Source: Haloferax mediterranei ATCC 33500 (GTDB taxonomy: Archaea; Halobacteriota; Halobacteria; Halobacteriales; Haloferacaceae). From it: a stretch of DNA of 64,000 nt. The stretch's first letter is position 1, and each line of letters opens with the position of its first letter. The notes under the pieces are model-generated. The model saw only the letters and a program-made list of their open reading frames with translations. It did no database searches and was not told where the DNA came from. The stretch covers positions 558,001-622,000 of the forward strand of contig NC_017941.2 of assembly GCF_000306765.2 (NCBI RefSeq), written 5' to 3'. The position numbers and the translations under genes are program-made. Positions 37,472 to 46,471 of this stretch are shown here, in pieces.

Positions 37472-38278
37472 ATGGCTCTCCCTTCGTCGGTCGAACAGTA
37501 CTGGTCCAAGCTCCGACCCCAGTCACGGTCTCAGTCTCAGTCTCGGTCCCAGCCCCAGTCACGGTCTCAGTCTCAGTCTCGGTCCCAGCCCCAGTCACGG
37601 TCTCAGTCTCAGTCTCCGGCAACTATCTCGCAGTCGTTCTACACTCGCTGGGCACGCCTCTACGACACACTCGCCCGCCGAGCGCCGGGTTCCGGAACCG
37701 TCAGGTCCGAGGCGGCGGATGCGCTCGCCCTCTCTCCCGGCGACACAGTGGTCGAGATGGGCTGTGGGACGGGCGCGAACCTCTCGTACCTCGCGGAGCG
37801 AGTCGGCCCGGAGGGAACCGTCGTCGGCATCGACTTCTCACCCGGCGTTCTCGCCGTCGCCCGCGAGCGCGTCCGCGAGTACCCGAACGTTCGCCTCGTT
37901 CGCGCGGACGCGACCCGGCCCCCGATTCAGAAACACGCCCCGGACGCCGTTCTCGCAACCTTCGTTTCCGGGATGTTCTCCGACCCTGCCGCCGTGGTCT
38001 CGTCGTGGGCCGACCTCGTCGGTCCGGGCGGCCGACTCTGCTTGGTCGACCTCGCAGAAACCACGGTTTCGACGTGGCGAACCCTCAACCCGGTGTTTCG
38101 GACGCTCGTTCGGATGACTGCCCCGCCGGGAGCGCGGACGATGCGCGGGTCACCGACCGAGATGCTCAATGAGCGACTCGTTGCGGCCCATCGAGCGCTC
38201 GAATCACGGTGTCGCGTGACGCACCGGCGGACTCACGTCCTCGGGTTCGCTCGGATTCGAGCGGGCGTCGTTGCGTAG
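37472..38278 (+). CDS. SAM-dependent methyltransferase with S/Q/R repeat tract
   Basis: A 268-residue protein. After MALPSSVEQYWSKLRP comes a tract of about 33 residues made only of Ser, Gln, Arg and Pro. Next is a class I methyltransferase domain: FYTRWARLYDTLARR, motif I VVEMGCGTGANLSYLAE (about 87-103), GIDFSPG and LVGPGGRLCLVDLAE. The substrate is unknown; the layout is of the UbiE/COQ5 kind. The ATG at 37472 lies four bases after thiR, so it is in its operon. The tract is encoded by 36-base tandem repeats (37520-37616) and is unusually positive for a haloarchaeal protein. Confidence 0.8.
   Translation: MALPSSVEQYWSKLRPQSRSQSQSRSQPQSRSQSQSRSQPQSRSQSQSPATISQSFYTRWARLYDTLARRAPGSGTVRSEAADALALSPGDTVVEMGCGTGANLSYLAERVGPEGTVVGIDFSPGVLAVARERVREYPNVRLVRADATRPPIQKHAPDAVLATFVSGMFSDPAAVVSSWADLVGPGGRLCLVDLAETTVSTWRTLNPVFRTLVRMTAPPGARTMRGSPTEMLNERLVAAHRALESRCRVTHRRTHVLGFARIRAGVVA
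37520..37616 (+). repeat. 36-bp tandem repeat inside the methyltransferase gene
   Basis: A unit starting CAGTCACGGTCTCAGTCTCA occurs at 37520, 37556 and 37592, with two full copies and 25 bases of a third, essentially identical. Each unit encodes twelve residues (QSRSQSQSRSQP) in frame. Inside each, GTCTCA/GTCTCG hexamers repeat too. Confidence 0.9.
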
Positions 38279-38398
38279 GCCAGTCGCTGACTCCCAACTA
38301 CTTCTTCAAAAAGTGCTCATGCGTCTCCACTTCAGATACGGACCAGTTGAGTATCTTGGGTGTTCCCGGGAGGGAGACAACCCCGGGTTTGGACCGAG

Positions 38399-39322
38399 TT
38401 AGTCGTCGGCGGCCGCGGGACCGCTGATGTTCACTTCGGGTGCGTCGTGGCCGAGTTCGTCGAGGCACGCCTGCGCCGCTTGCTTGCCGGAAAGCAGCAT
38501 GGCACCGAAGGTCGGGCCCATGCGCGGGAGGTGGTGCGCGGTGGCGACGGCCATGCCCGAGGCGACGACGCCGGGGTGGACGACGCCCGTCTGCTCGACG
38601 ATGTTGTCTTCGCTCTCGGAGACCCACATCGAGTCGTGGCCGGGGGAGTCGTGGCCGGGTGCGCCGTACTCGCCGTCGCCGGTCTTGTCCATGCCCGTGT
38701 TGTGCGTCTTCGCGTGTTCGATACCGCTCACGTCGAGGACACCGCGCTCGGAGAGTTTCGAGAGGACGACGGCGTCGTGGCCCGTCGCGTCCAGCACGAG
38801 GTCGGATTCGACGGCAATCGGGTCGACACAGGTGAGTTCGCGCGGGAGGGCGTGGACCGGCGTCCAGTTCATGACGATGCCGCCGACGCGGTCGTCTTCG
38901 CGGAGGACGACGTCGGTGAACTCCGTCATGTTCTGGATTTCGGCACCGGCGTCGCAGGCGGCCTTGATGAGCGCGGAACAGGCGTGCGGGCCGTCCGCGA
39001 CGTAGAGTCCGTCGGCCTCGTCGCTTTCTTCGTACGGAACGTCGAGTTCGTCGAGGACTTCGTTAGCGGGACCGCGGACGGTAATCTTGTTCATCAGGAA
39101 CCCACCGAGCCAGAAGCCACCGCCGAGGTAGTTGTTCTTCTCGACGATGGTTACGTCGACACCGCGTTCCGCCAGTTCCTTCGCTGCGACGAGTCCGGAG
39201 GGTCCGCCGCCGACGATGATAACGTCGGTGTCCGTCCGCTCGCGGAACTCCTCCATCCACGAGTCGGAGATTGCGCGCGTGACCTGTGCTTCTGTCGCGT
39301 CGGTGAATCCGTCGAACGACAT
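38399..39322 (-). CDS. thi4: Thiamine thiazole synthase Thi4
   Basis: A 307-residue enzyme making the thiazole half of thiamine from NAD and glycine. The dinucleotide-binding motif is [20 protein letters not shown] (residues 34-53), with the FAD/NAD-type GGGFWLGG and the C-terminal [18 protein letters not shown]. Cys165 (RELTCVDP) is the cysteine that in yeast and Haloferax donates sulphur, unlike the His-bearing methanogen enzymes that use free sulphide. I chose the ATG at 39322, since the longer frame adds non-conserved residues. An inverted repeat spans from start codon to TATA area, and the ThiR-like regulator is nearby. Confidence 0.92.
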   Translation of the reverse strand: MSFDGFTDATEAQVTRAISDSWMEEFRERTDTDVIIVGGGPSGLVAAKELAERGVDVTIVEKNNYLGGGFWLGGFLMNKITVRGPANEVLDELDVPYEESDEADGLYVADGPHACSALIKAACDAGAEIQNMTEFTDVVLREDDRVGGIVMNWTPVHALPRELTCVDPIAVESDLVLDATGHDAVVLSKLSERGVLDVSGIEHAKTHNTGMDKTGDGEYGAPGHDSPGHDSMWVSESEDNIVEQTGVVHPGVVASGMAVATAHHLPRMGPTFGAMLLSGKQAAQACLDELGHDAPEVNISGPAAADD

Positions 39323-39349
39323 ACTACTTAGTGATACCACCAAGTAGTA
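39322..39349 (-). promoter_or_regulatory. Inverted repeat in the thi4 promoter, candidate ThiR operator
   Basis: TACTACTT (39322-39329) and AAGTAGTA (39342-39349) are perfect 8-base inverted arms with a 12-base spacer. Reading toward thi4, the repeat begins at the edge of a TTTTACTAC TATA-like element and ends at the ATG itself, so a bound dimer would cover the transcription start of a leaderless mRNA. That ThiR is the binder is inference from its gene being close. Confidence 0.5.
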
Positions 39350-39531
39350 AAATCTACTGATGGGCGACTTCTGACGGGACAGAGACAACAAAATTACAGT
39401 TATCGGTCTTCAGCAGCTGACTGAAACCGACCGAATCCGACTCGCAACCCGGTTACATCGATGTCTCCTTCCCACTTTTGTCGCTCTCGACCTAACGAAC
39501 GGTCGATGCGAGCACCCCAGGTCGTGATAGC

Positions 39532-40512
39532 ATGAACATGCTCTACGAAGGCGAGTGGCGAACCGGCGAGTTCGTCGCCAACAACGAAGACGGTGAGTTC
39601 GAGCGCCAGACGACGACGTTCCGAAACTGGGTCGGTGAGGACGAGCGGTTCCCCGTCGAAGCGGGGCGATACCATCTGTACATCTGCCGCGCCTGTCCGT
39701 GGGCACACCGGACCGCGATGACGCGCGCGCTGAAAGGACTCGAAGACGTGATTTCGCTCTCGCTCGTCGAACCGGTCCGCATCGACGACGGGTGGGAGTT
39801 CTCCGAAGACCTGCCGGACCCGCTCTACGGCAAGGAGTTCCTCCGCGATATCTACCTCCGTGCCGACGACGAGTTCACCGGGCGCGTTACCGTCCCCGTG
39901 CTGTGGGACAAAGAACGCGAGACCGTCGTCAACAACGAGTCCCGCGAGATTATGCGGATGCTCGACGAGGCGTTCGACCCACTCGCCGAGCACGACGTGG
40001 ACCTCAACCCCGACGGCTACGAGGACGATGTGGACCGCCTCATCGACGAGATTTACGAACCCATCAACAACGGCGTCTACCGCGCCGGGTTCGCGACGAC
40101 ACAGGAGGCCTATGAGAACGCCGTCCACGAACTGTTCGACGCGCTCGACCACTGGGAATCAGTCCTCGACGACCAGCGATTCCTCGCGGGCGACGTGCTC
40201 ACCGAAGCCGACATCGCGATGTTCGTAACGCTGGTCAGATTCGACCACGTCTACCACACCCACTTCAAGTGCAACAAGAAGGCCATCCACGAGTACGACA
40301 ACCTCTGGAACTACACGAAGGAACTCTACCAGTTGCCGGGCGTCGAACAGACGGTCAACATGGACCACATCGTCCGCCACTACTTCGTCAGCCACGACGA
40401 TATCAACCCGAAGCGCATCTACGGCGTCGGCCCGGACCTCGATTTCACCGCACCGCACGACCGCGACCGCTTGCCCGCCGAACTGCCATCGGCGCTCTCG
40501 GCTGACGACTGA
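39532..40512 (+). CDS. Glutathionyl-hydroquinone reductase-like protein (GST Omega/Xi family)
   Basis: A 326-residue glutathione-transferase-fold protein. The active-site motif is ICRACPWAHRT, with the catalytic Cys at about 55 in CPWA. A thioredoxin-like N-terminal domain (to about 150) with TVPVLWDKERETVVNNESREI is followed by the all-helical C-terminal domain (LAGDVLTEADIAMFVTLVRFDHVYHTHFKCN). Xi-class enzymes reduce glutathionyl-hydroquinones. Haloarchaea use gamma-glutamylcysteine instead of glutathione, so the real thiol partner may differ. It stands alone, with no clear TATA box. Confidence 0.85.
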   Translation: MNMLYEGEWRTGEFVANNEDGEFERQTTTFRNWVGEDERFPVEAGRYHLYICRACPWAHRTAMTRALKGLEDVISLSLVEPVRIDDGWEFSEDLPDPLYGKEFLRDIYLRADDEFTGRVTVPVLWDKERETVVNNESREIMRMLDEAFDPLAEHDVDLNPDGYEDDVDRLIDEIYEPINNGVYRAGFATTQEAYENAVHELFDALDHWESVLDDQRFLAGDVLTEADIAMFVTLVRFDHVYHTHFKCNKKAIHEYDNLWNYTKELYQLPGVEQTVNMDHIVRHYFVSHDDINPKRIYGVGPDLDFTAPHDRDRLPAELPSALSADD

Positions 40513-40605
40513 GACCGTCGGTTCATCCGTCTCTTCCCCCTCACACGCTCTTTTCGATTACCCTCTCGCGACGAGTTCTTCCGCTTTGCCACGCTAGTCT
40601 TTCGC

Positions 40606-41679
40606 ATGGCTGGGCGCACCCTCCGAGCACTCCGACGGGTCGAACCACCACCGCGGGCGGTCGACTGGTCCATCTTCGTGCTCGTGTTGTTCCAGACGCT
40701 TTCGGGCGTCGTGAGCCTCGGTGCTGGCCATCCTGCCAACAGTCTACTGTTCGTCGTCCACGGCGTCGCCGGTCTCTCGCTCGTCGTCCTCGTCGGATTC
40801 AAACTCTTCCGCGTCCGCCACCGCGTTCTCGACTCGCGACTCTACGACCGGCACACTGCCGTCTCCATCCTCCTCGCCGTCGTCGCACTCGCAGCATTGG
40901 GTACCGGCATCGCGTGGGTTCTCGGCATCAAAATCAGCGTCGGCTTCTGGACACTGCTCAACGTCCACATCGGATTCGGCCTGCTCGTCCTTCCGATTCT
41001 CATCATCCATCTTCGGTCGCGGTTCCACACGCCTCGCCGGGTCGACTTCGCTGGACGACGGCAAGCGCTCCAGTACGGGGCAATTCTCGTCTTCGGCGCG
41101 GCGGCGTACCGGGCGACAGAGACTGCCGGGGCGCTCCGTGGCGTCAGTCGTCGGTTCACCGGGTCTCGGCCGCTTCCGCCGGGCGACGGAAACGCGTCGT
41201 TTCCGGTTACGAGTTGGGTCGCCGACGACCCCGACCCACTCGACTCCGAGGCGTGGTCGCTCTCGGTAGCTGGCTTGGTCGAGCAACCACTCACGCTTGG
41301 CACCGCGGACCTCTCCCCAGACGAAACACAATCTGTCCTCCTCGATTGCACAAGCGGGTGGTACACGGAACAGGACTGGACCGGCGTCAGACTCGGCGAC
41401 GTGCTCGCGAGCGCGGAGGTTCACTCGTCAGCACGGTGGGTCACGGTCCGGTCGGTCACTGGGTATCGGTGGTCGTTCCCCATCGAGGAAGCACGGGAGA
41501 TGCTACTCGCAACGCACGTCGGTGGCGAACGACTCTCGCACGGCCACGGGGCACCGCTTCGACTCGTCGCGCCGAACCGCCGCGGGTTCCAGTGGGTCAA
41601 GTGGATTGACGCAATCGAGGTCCGTCGGCGACGTGACCCAGCGCAGTGGCTCGCGGTGCTGATTAGCGGATTTAATTGA
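40606..41679 (+). CDS. Cytochrome b-like / molybdopterin (sulfite oxidase fold) fusion protein
   Basis: A 357-residue protein with two parts. About residues 20-165 have four membrane helices with heme-ligand-like histidines (His52, His121, His135). Residues 195-345 form a sulfite-oxidase-type molybdopterin domain with Cys248 in LLDCTSGWYTEQDW, the expected Mo ligand, and LSHGHGAPLRLVAPNRRGFQWVKWI near the end. Separate genes usually encode such subunits (as in MsrP/MsrQ or YedYZ), so the fusion suggests a membrane oxidoreductase transferring electrons from the quinone pool to an outside substrate. The substrate is unknown. Confidence 0.78.
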   Translation: MAGRTLRALRRVEPPPRAVDWSIFVLVLFQTLSGVVSLGAGHPANSLLFVVHGVAGLSLVVLVGFKLFRVRHRVLDSRLYDRHTAVSILLAVVALAALGTGIAWVLGIKISVGFWTLLNVHIGFGLLVLPILIIHLRSRFHTPRRVDFAGRRQALQYGAILVFGAAAYRATETAGALRGVSRRFTGSRPLPPGDGNASFPVTSWVADDPDPLDSEAWSLSVAGLVEQPLTLGTADLSPDETQSVLLDCTSGWYTEQDWTGVRLGDVLASAEVHSSARWVTVRSVTGYRWSFPIEEAREMLLATHVGGERLSHGHGAPLRLVAPNRRGFQWVKWIDAIEVRRRRDPAQWLAVLISGFN

Positions 41680-41697
41680 GTTGGTGTCGCCCGGCGC

Positions 41698-42447
41698 TCA
41701 CTCGTCGCCGCCGGACCGAATCGCCTGCTCAGCGGCGTCAAGGGCCTCGTCGGCGTCGAAGTCGCCGACGATAGCTTCCAGTTCTTCCCGCGTGGCGTCC
41801 TGTAGCTCGCGCACATGTTCGGTCATATTCGGGACCGCACGGATGATGTTGTCCACGATGGGAACGCTGGCGACCTGTGCGGAGCGCGACATCGGATTGA
41901 GGTCGACGACGATTTCCACCTTCTCCATCTCACCGAGCGCCTCCGCGCGGTCGCCGTCTTCGAGCGGGACGACGACCACGTCGGCGCTGCCGATGCCGTC
42001 GGCGTCGACTTTCGCTCGCTCGTGGTTGATGCCCGGAATCCGACCGTCGGCGGTGAGTCCCTTCACCTCGTCGGCACCGTGCTCGCGGAGGTGGTCGACG
42101 ATAGCCTGCATGCGCTCGTCGGTGCGGTTGAACAGGTTCACCTCGATGTCGGCGTCGGCCGCATTTGCGAGTTCGACGGTTTCCTCGGGGCAGAGCGCCG
42201 CGACATTCCCGTTGACGGAGATAACCGGGTGCTCGGCGAGAAGGAGATGCGCCGCGGCGGCCCGTGCCGCCTCGTCCGCGCTCGGAATCGTCTGTTCGCC
42301 GAGGAGGTAGTCGAATGCCTCGCCGCGGCCCTGTGCGATGAGTCCCTGCCTGCTCGTGATACCCTTCTCGACGCCCGCTTCGATGCGGTGTCTGGTGAGA
42401 AGCGACTGGTATCGCGGGTGACTCTCGGGAATCTCGATGTCGCTCAT
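41698..42447 (-). CDS. 4-phosphopantoate--beta-alanine ligase (archaeal phosphopantothenate synthetase)
   Basis: A 249-residue enzyme of archaeal CoA synthesis joining 4-phosphopantoate and beta-alanine with ATP. The family is recognised by SHPRYQSLLTRHRIEAGVEK, HPVISVNGNVAALCPEETVE, EVNLFNRTDERMQAIVDHL and VVDLNPMSRSAQVASVPIVD. It lies 66 bases downstream of the pantoate kinase gene on the same strand, so the two consecutive steps are probably one operon. Confidence 0.9.
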   Translation of the reverse strand: MSDIEIPESHPRYQSLLTRHRIEAGVEKGITSRQGLIAQGRGEAFDYLLGEQTIPSADEAARAAAAHLLLAEHPVISVNGNVAALCPEETVELANAADADIEVNLFNRTDERMQAIVDHLREHGADEVKGLTADGRIPGINHERAKVDADGIGSADVVVVPLEDGDRAEALGEMEKVEIVVDLNPMSRSAQVASVPIVDNIIRAVPNMTEHVRELQDATREELEAIVGDFDADEALDAAEQAIRSGGDE

Positions 42448-42513
42448 GCGTGTGGTGTCGTCACCGCTGAACTAACACGTTTTCTCATCGCCGACGAGGG
42501 ACCAGCCGAAACA

Positions 42514-43347
42514 CTACTCACGCTGTAACGTCGCCCCAGCAGCGTGTACGCGGCAGCTTTCGGGGTCGTATCCGGCGTCCGAAAGCCCGGTTCCGACGGC
42601 AAACACCGTCTCGCCGAGCATCGCCATCGACCCGTCGCCGCCGCCATCCCGAACGTCTTCGAGTGCCGCCTCGACTCGCTCCGTGAGCAGGTCGGCATCG
42701 CGGGCGAACTGTCTCGACTCGGCGACGAACCGCTCCAGCGTCGGCTCGGTACGGAGTTCACCAAGTGCCGCTTCCCCGGCGGCGGTGAGCGTCGTCGTAT
42801 CGCCGGAAAGAATTTCGGCGGTCGACAGCCCGCCGAACGCGACGTACTCCACGCGCGGGCGAGCGGGAATTCCGTCCATCCGACCGTAGGCTGGCGCGCC
42901 GGGTTCGACCCGGATGGGCATCCCACCGCGCGCCTGCGCCACCACGTCGCCGAGTCCCGTCCCCGCCCGAACCTCTGCCTCGTGGGCGACCGTGACGAGT
43001 TCGTTTTCCGACCGGGCACAGCCGAAGACCGAGTTGGCCGCGAGAGCCGTTCCGAGTGCCATCGCACCGGAGACGCCGAACCCGGCACCGAGCGGGAGTT
43101 CGCTCTCGGCTCTGACGGTGGCGCTCACACCGAGTCGCTGCAGTACATCCGCGACGGGCGGCATTTCGACTACCTCGCCGTCGAGGCAGACGACAGATTC
43201 GGCTGCCGGTTCGACGGTTACGGTAACGCCGTGCGAGAGCGTCAGTCCTGCGCCGCGAGACCCCGCGACTGCCGGGTCGTCGTCGGGATGGGCGCTGAAG
43301 AAGCCCGTGATGTGGCCGGGGACGAAAGCCGTCGCGTCGTCGCTCAT
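42514..43347 (-). CDS. Pantoate kinase (GHMP family)
   Basis: A 277-residue kinase that phosphorylates pantoate, replacing the bacterial PanC/CoaA route. The GHMP features are AFVPGHITGFFSAH at the start and the ATP loop ELPLGAGFGVSGAMALGTAL (about 83-102). The following domain contains TGLGDVVAQARGGMPIRVEPG. It is upstream of the phosphopantothenate synthetase gene. It begins at the ATG at 43347, and the next gene upstream is 64 bases away. Confidence 0.88.
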   Translation of the reverse strand: MSDDATAFVPGHITGFFSAHPDDDPAVAGSRGAGLTLSHGVTVTVEPAAESVVCLDGEVVEMPPVADVLQRLGVSATVRAESELPLGAGFGVSGAMALGTALAANSVFGCARSENELVTVAHEAEVRAGTGLGDVVAQARGGMPIRVEPGAPAYGRMDGIPARPRVEYVAFGGLSTAEILSGDTTTLTAAGEAALGELRTEPTLERFVAESRQFARDADLLTERVEAALEDVRDGGGDGSMAMLGETVFAVGTGLSDAGYDPESCRVHAAGATLQRE

Positions 43348-43411
43348 CGGTTTTTCTACGATGCGGGTCGGTTAACGGTGTTGCGTTTCGTTGCCCGACG
43401 AGCCACTACCT

Positions 43412-43843
43412 TCACGTCTGTTCGAACTCCGTCTCTGCGGTCGTTTCCGTCTCGTCTCGCTGCCGATTTTCGACTTGTTTTCGAGCGTCTGAAACCGTCT
43501 CGGTCTCTAACAGGCGTTCGACTTTCGCCTCGAACTCGGCTTCGGTTAGCTCACCTTCCGCGTACCGCTGACGAAGCGTCTCTAATGCGTCTTCGGTTTC
43601 GCTTGTCGCGGTCGCGTCGTCGCTATCGCGGGACTCGTAGAGCCGAGCGAGTGCTATCGCGGCGGGCAGGACACCCGCAAACCCCACTGGGAACGCTACC
43701 CAGAACCACGGGACACCAAGTGCGAGCAGTCCGAACCCGACGAGGAAGATGAACGCCATCACGACACCGGCGACCAACTGTTCGAGTGGGGAGTCCCCGT
43801 CGTCGTCGACATCGTCGTCGGTTCCCCCTTCCGGATGGCTCAT
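43412..43843 (-). CDS. SHOCT-domain small membrane protein
   Basis: A 143-residue protein. The acidic N-terminus is followed by two adjacent helices (about 24-42 and 46-68), then a SHOCT domain ETLRQRYAEGELTEAEFEAK (about 90-109) and a polar tail. SHOCT is a short helical oligomerisation motif found at protein termini. The function is unknown. It could share a transcript with the CoA genes downstream, but 64 bases separate them. Confidence 0.75.
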   Translation of the reverse strand: MSHPEGGTDDDVDDDGDSPLEQLVAGVVMAFIFLVGFGLLALGVPWFWVAFPVGFAGVLPAAIALARLYESRDSDDATATSETEDALETLRQRYAEGELTEAEFEAKVERLLETETVSDARKQVENRQRDETETTAETEFEQT

Positions 43844-44117
43844 CCTGCCCTCTCTCGATGGTGACGTTCGTGCATAGTGTGTCCACTCGTTGAGAGATAA
43901 CGATTGTTTCGGAAAAATGAATGTTGGCGTCGTTTGTGGGGTAACCAGTGGGGCGTCGTCGCCTCCGGCGACAGACGCTGACGGTCTGACGAGACTCGCG
44001 TGCGCTCGTCTCGTTCGCTCACAACGCCTTCGTCAGGGACTCAGGCGTTGCCGGTCTCGCGGGAACTCACTCGCAACGCTTCGCGTTGCTCCCTGTTCCC
44101 GCTCGCCCGGAGCGTCT

Positions 44118-45422
44118 CTACGGAGAGAGACGCTGGCGGTCTCGCGGGAACAGCACAGCTTCCCGGATGTTCTCAAGCCCGAGCATCGTCATGATGAGAC
44201 GCTCGCCGCCGAGACCGAAGCCTGCGTGCGGGGGCATGCCGTACTTGAACATCTTCGTGTAGTATTCGAACGCGTCGGGGTCGAGACCCTGCTGTTCGAA
44301 GCCTGCGACGAGGTGGTCGAAGCGGTGTTCACGCTGGCCACCGGAGACGAGTTCCATGTTCGGGTGCATCATGTCGAAGCCCGTCGAGAGGGTCTCGTCG
44401 TCGTCGTGGTCCTTGATGTAGAACGGTTTGATTTCGCTGGGCCAGTCGGTGATGAAGTAGTGCTCACCGACGTCCTCGCCGAGTGCCTTCTCGCCCTCGG
44501 TCGGCAGGTCGTCACCCCAGACGAGTTGCTCGTCGAGTTCGCCCGTGGCGTTGATGCGCTGGATGGCCTCTTCGTAGGTGAGACGCGGGAACTCGCCGGA
44601 CGGCGCTTCGAACTCCTCGGCGAGGCCGAGTGCTTCGAGTTCGTCCTGGCAGTTCTCCTCGACTGCCTCGTAGGCGGCCTTGACGACGGCCTCACAGACG
44701 TCCATCGCTTCGGTGTGGTCGATGAAGGCCGACTCGAAGTCGATGGAGGTCGCCTCGTTGAGGTGCCGCGGCGTGTTGTGCTCTTCGGCGCGGAAGATCG
44801 GCCCGACTTCGAAGACGCGTTCGAGTCCGGAGCCGACCATCAGCTGCTTGAACAACTGTGGCGACTGGTTCATGAACGCTTCCTGTCCGAAGTAGGTGAT
44901 GGGGAAGAGTTCAGTGCCGCCTTCGGTACCGGTGGCGACGATTTTCGGCGTGTTGATCTCGGTTGCGCGGAGGTTGCGGAACTCGTCGCGGACGGCGCGC
45001 TGGACTTCGGCGCGAATCTCGAAGATTGCCTTCACTTCGTCCTTGCGGAGGTCGAGCGTCCGGTTGTCGAGGCGCGTCGAAAGCTCGGCGTCGACCTTTC
45101 CGGAGGGGTCGAGGGGAAGCTGTGCCTCGGCCTCGGCGATAACGTCGAGGCTCTCAGGCGTGACTTCGACACCCGTCGGTGCGCGAGGCTCCTCTGCGAC
45201 CTCGCCAGTCACGGAGATGACGCTCTCGCGGTGGACGCCAAGCCCCGTCTCGACGAGGTCGTCGTCCATCTCGTCTTTCTCGAATTTGACCTGAATCTTG
45301 CCGCTCGTGTCCCGGAGAATCAGGAACGCGATGCCGCCGAGGTCACGAACTTCGTGGACCCAGCCGGCGACGGTGACTGTGTCACCGGGTTCGGCGTCGG
45401 CCGTGTACGTTCGGTTTCGCAT
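44118..45422 (-). CDS. aspS: Aspartate--tRNA(Asp/Asn) ligase
   Basis: A 434-residue class IIb synthetase of the archaeal type. The OB-fold anticodon domain ([21 protein letters not shown]) is at the N-terminus; then come motif 2 with [20 protein letters not shown] and motif 3 with [15 protein letters not shown], ending [17 protein letters not shown]. Archaeal AspRS without a discriminating loop also charges tRNA-Asn with Asp, which the amidotransferase (gatB is in this window) then converts. Start at the ATG 45422, with TTTAAGACG about 27 bases upstream; the longer frame overlaps that promoter. Confidence 0.92.
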   Translation of the reverse strand: MRNRTYTADAEPGDTVTVAGWVHEVRDLGGIAFLILRDTSGKIQVKFEKDEMDDDLVETGLGVHRESVISVTGEVAEEPRAPTGVEVTPESLDVIAEAEAQLPLDPSGKVDAELSTRLDNRTLDLRKDEVKAIFEIRAEVQRAVRDEFRNLRATEINTPKIVATGTEGGTELFPITYFGQEAFMNQSPQLFKQLMVGSGLERVFEVGPIFRAEEHNTPRHLNEATSIDFESAFIDHTEAMDVCEAVVKAAYEAVEENCQDELEALGLAEEFEAPSGEFPRLTYEEAIQRINATGELDEQLVWGDDLPTEGEKALGEDVGEHYFITDWPSEIKPFYIKDHDDDETLSTGFDMMHPNMELVSGGQREHRFDHLVAGFEQQGLDPDAFEYYTKMFKYGMPPHAGFGLGGERLIMTMLGLENIREAVLFPRDRQRLSP

Positions 45423-45621
45423 ACGACGTGGTTCCGGACCGTACGTCTTAAACATCGTGTCTTTGCTCCGCGGAATCACGAAATTCCGTCACAGACACCC
45501 CGCGAACGACGGTAGTTGGTCGATTCCATTCGTGCCATCACATACCATATTCTCTGCCGAGAGGTAATCCGATGACTGGGCGGAGGTTTATGTACTAACA
45601 CGGAACCACCTCGCCTCGAAC

Positions 45622-46356
45622 ATGGACGTTTCAGACTTCGAATCCGCCTTCGCACTCCCACTCACCGAGGAGACTTCGTTCGACACCTTCGTCGTCGGTA
45701 TGCTCGTAACGCTCGCGTCGTTTGCCACGCCGCTCGCAGGGATTTTGCTCGTCGGTTACGTCGCCAAACTCGTCCGCGCTGGTGACTACGACGCCACTGC
45801 ACTCCCCTCGTTCGACGATTTCCCCGGCATGGCGGTCGAAGGAATGCGTCTTTCGGCTGTTCTCGTCGCGCTTCAACTGCCAGCGGTCGGCATCGCGACC
45901 GCAGTTCTCTCGTCTTCGGGCCCGTCGCTCGCGGCGCTCGCCTACGTCTTTGACCCCCGGATGTTCCAGTACCTCGGACTCTCCGCGTTCGGCATTGTTG
46001 GACTCGTCGTCGCCGCAGTCGCCGCACTCGTCGGGACCTATCTCTCGGCGGCCGCGACGGTCGCCCTCGCCCGCGAGCAGTCTCTCGCCGCCGCGGTTCC
46101 CGTTACTCGCACCCTCGTGTTCGACATTTCGTTCGTCCCCGTCGTCTCTGCTGTCGCGCTCGTGGTCTTTAGCGGTCGGCTCCTGACCTTCCTTTTCGGG
46201 GCGTTCCCATTCGGTGGCGTCGTGCTCGCCAGCGTCGTCTCGTTTCTGCTACTCGTCGCGTCCGCGACGCTCCTCGGTCGGGGTGCACCTGAGACGCCGA
46301 CGGAGAGCGGCGGCTGGCGTCCGGAAGTACAGACTGACACAGCAGGTTGGGAGTAG
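45622..46356 (+). CDS. DUF4013 family membrane protein
   Basis: A 244-residue protein with five or six helices and the pattern LVGYVAKLVRAGDYDATALP then FDDFPGMAVEGMRL between helices 1 and 2. That loop is the DUF4013 signature seen in archaeal membrane proteins. The C-terminus is a short polar tail (GWRPEVQTDTAGWE). Function unknown. The promoter GTTTATGTAC is about 30 bases before the ATG. It faces the GGGP synthase gene. Confidence 0.72.
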   Translation: MDVSDFESAFALPLTEETSFDTFVVGMLVTLASFATPLAGILLVGYVAKLVRAGDYDATALPSFDDFPGMAVEGMRLSAVLVALQLPAVGIATAVLSSSGPSLAALAYVFDPRMFQYLGLSAFGIVGLVVAAVAALVGTYLSAAATVALAREQSLAAAVPVTRTLVFDISFVPVVSAVALVVFSGRLLTFLFGAFPFGGVVLASVVSFLLLVASATLLGRGAPETPTESGGWRPEVQTDTAGWE

Positions 46357-46471
46357 CGTTGCAGCGGAGTTACAGCGGGACGGCAGTAGCGTTGTAGTAG
46401 GGTCGCAGTAGAGAGAGATTGCGTCGCAGAAAGGACAGCGTAGTCAGAGAGAGAGACCGATTCGACCGTCG

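Noticed and set aside
37520..37616. CRISPR-like repeat
   Set aside because: The units are directly contiguous with no spacers and are in frame inside a methyltransferase gene.
43858..44117. Possible small gene in the 260-base gap after aspS
   Set aside because: The frames lack a promoter and protein-like composition. The GC-rich repeats of CTCGCGGGAAC look like terminator or spacer sequence.
46350..46420. Repeats of AGTAGCGTTG between the DUF4013 and GGGP synthase genes
   Set aside because: Only two short, imperfect copies; likely chance or slippage between convergent genes.
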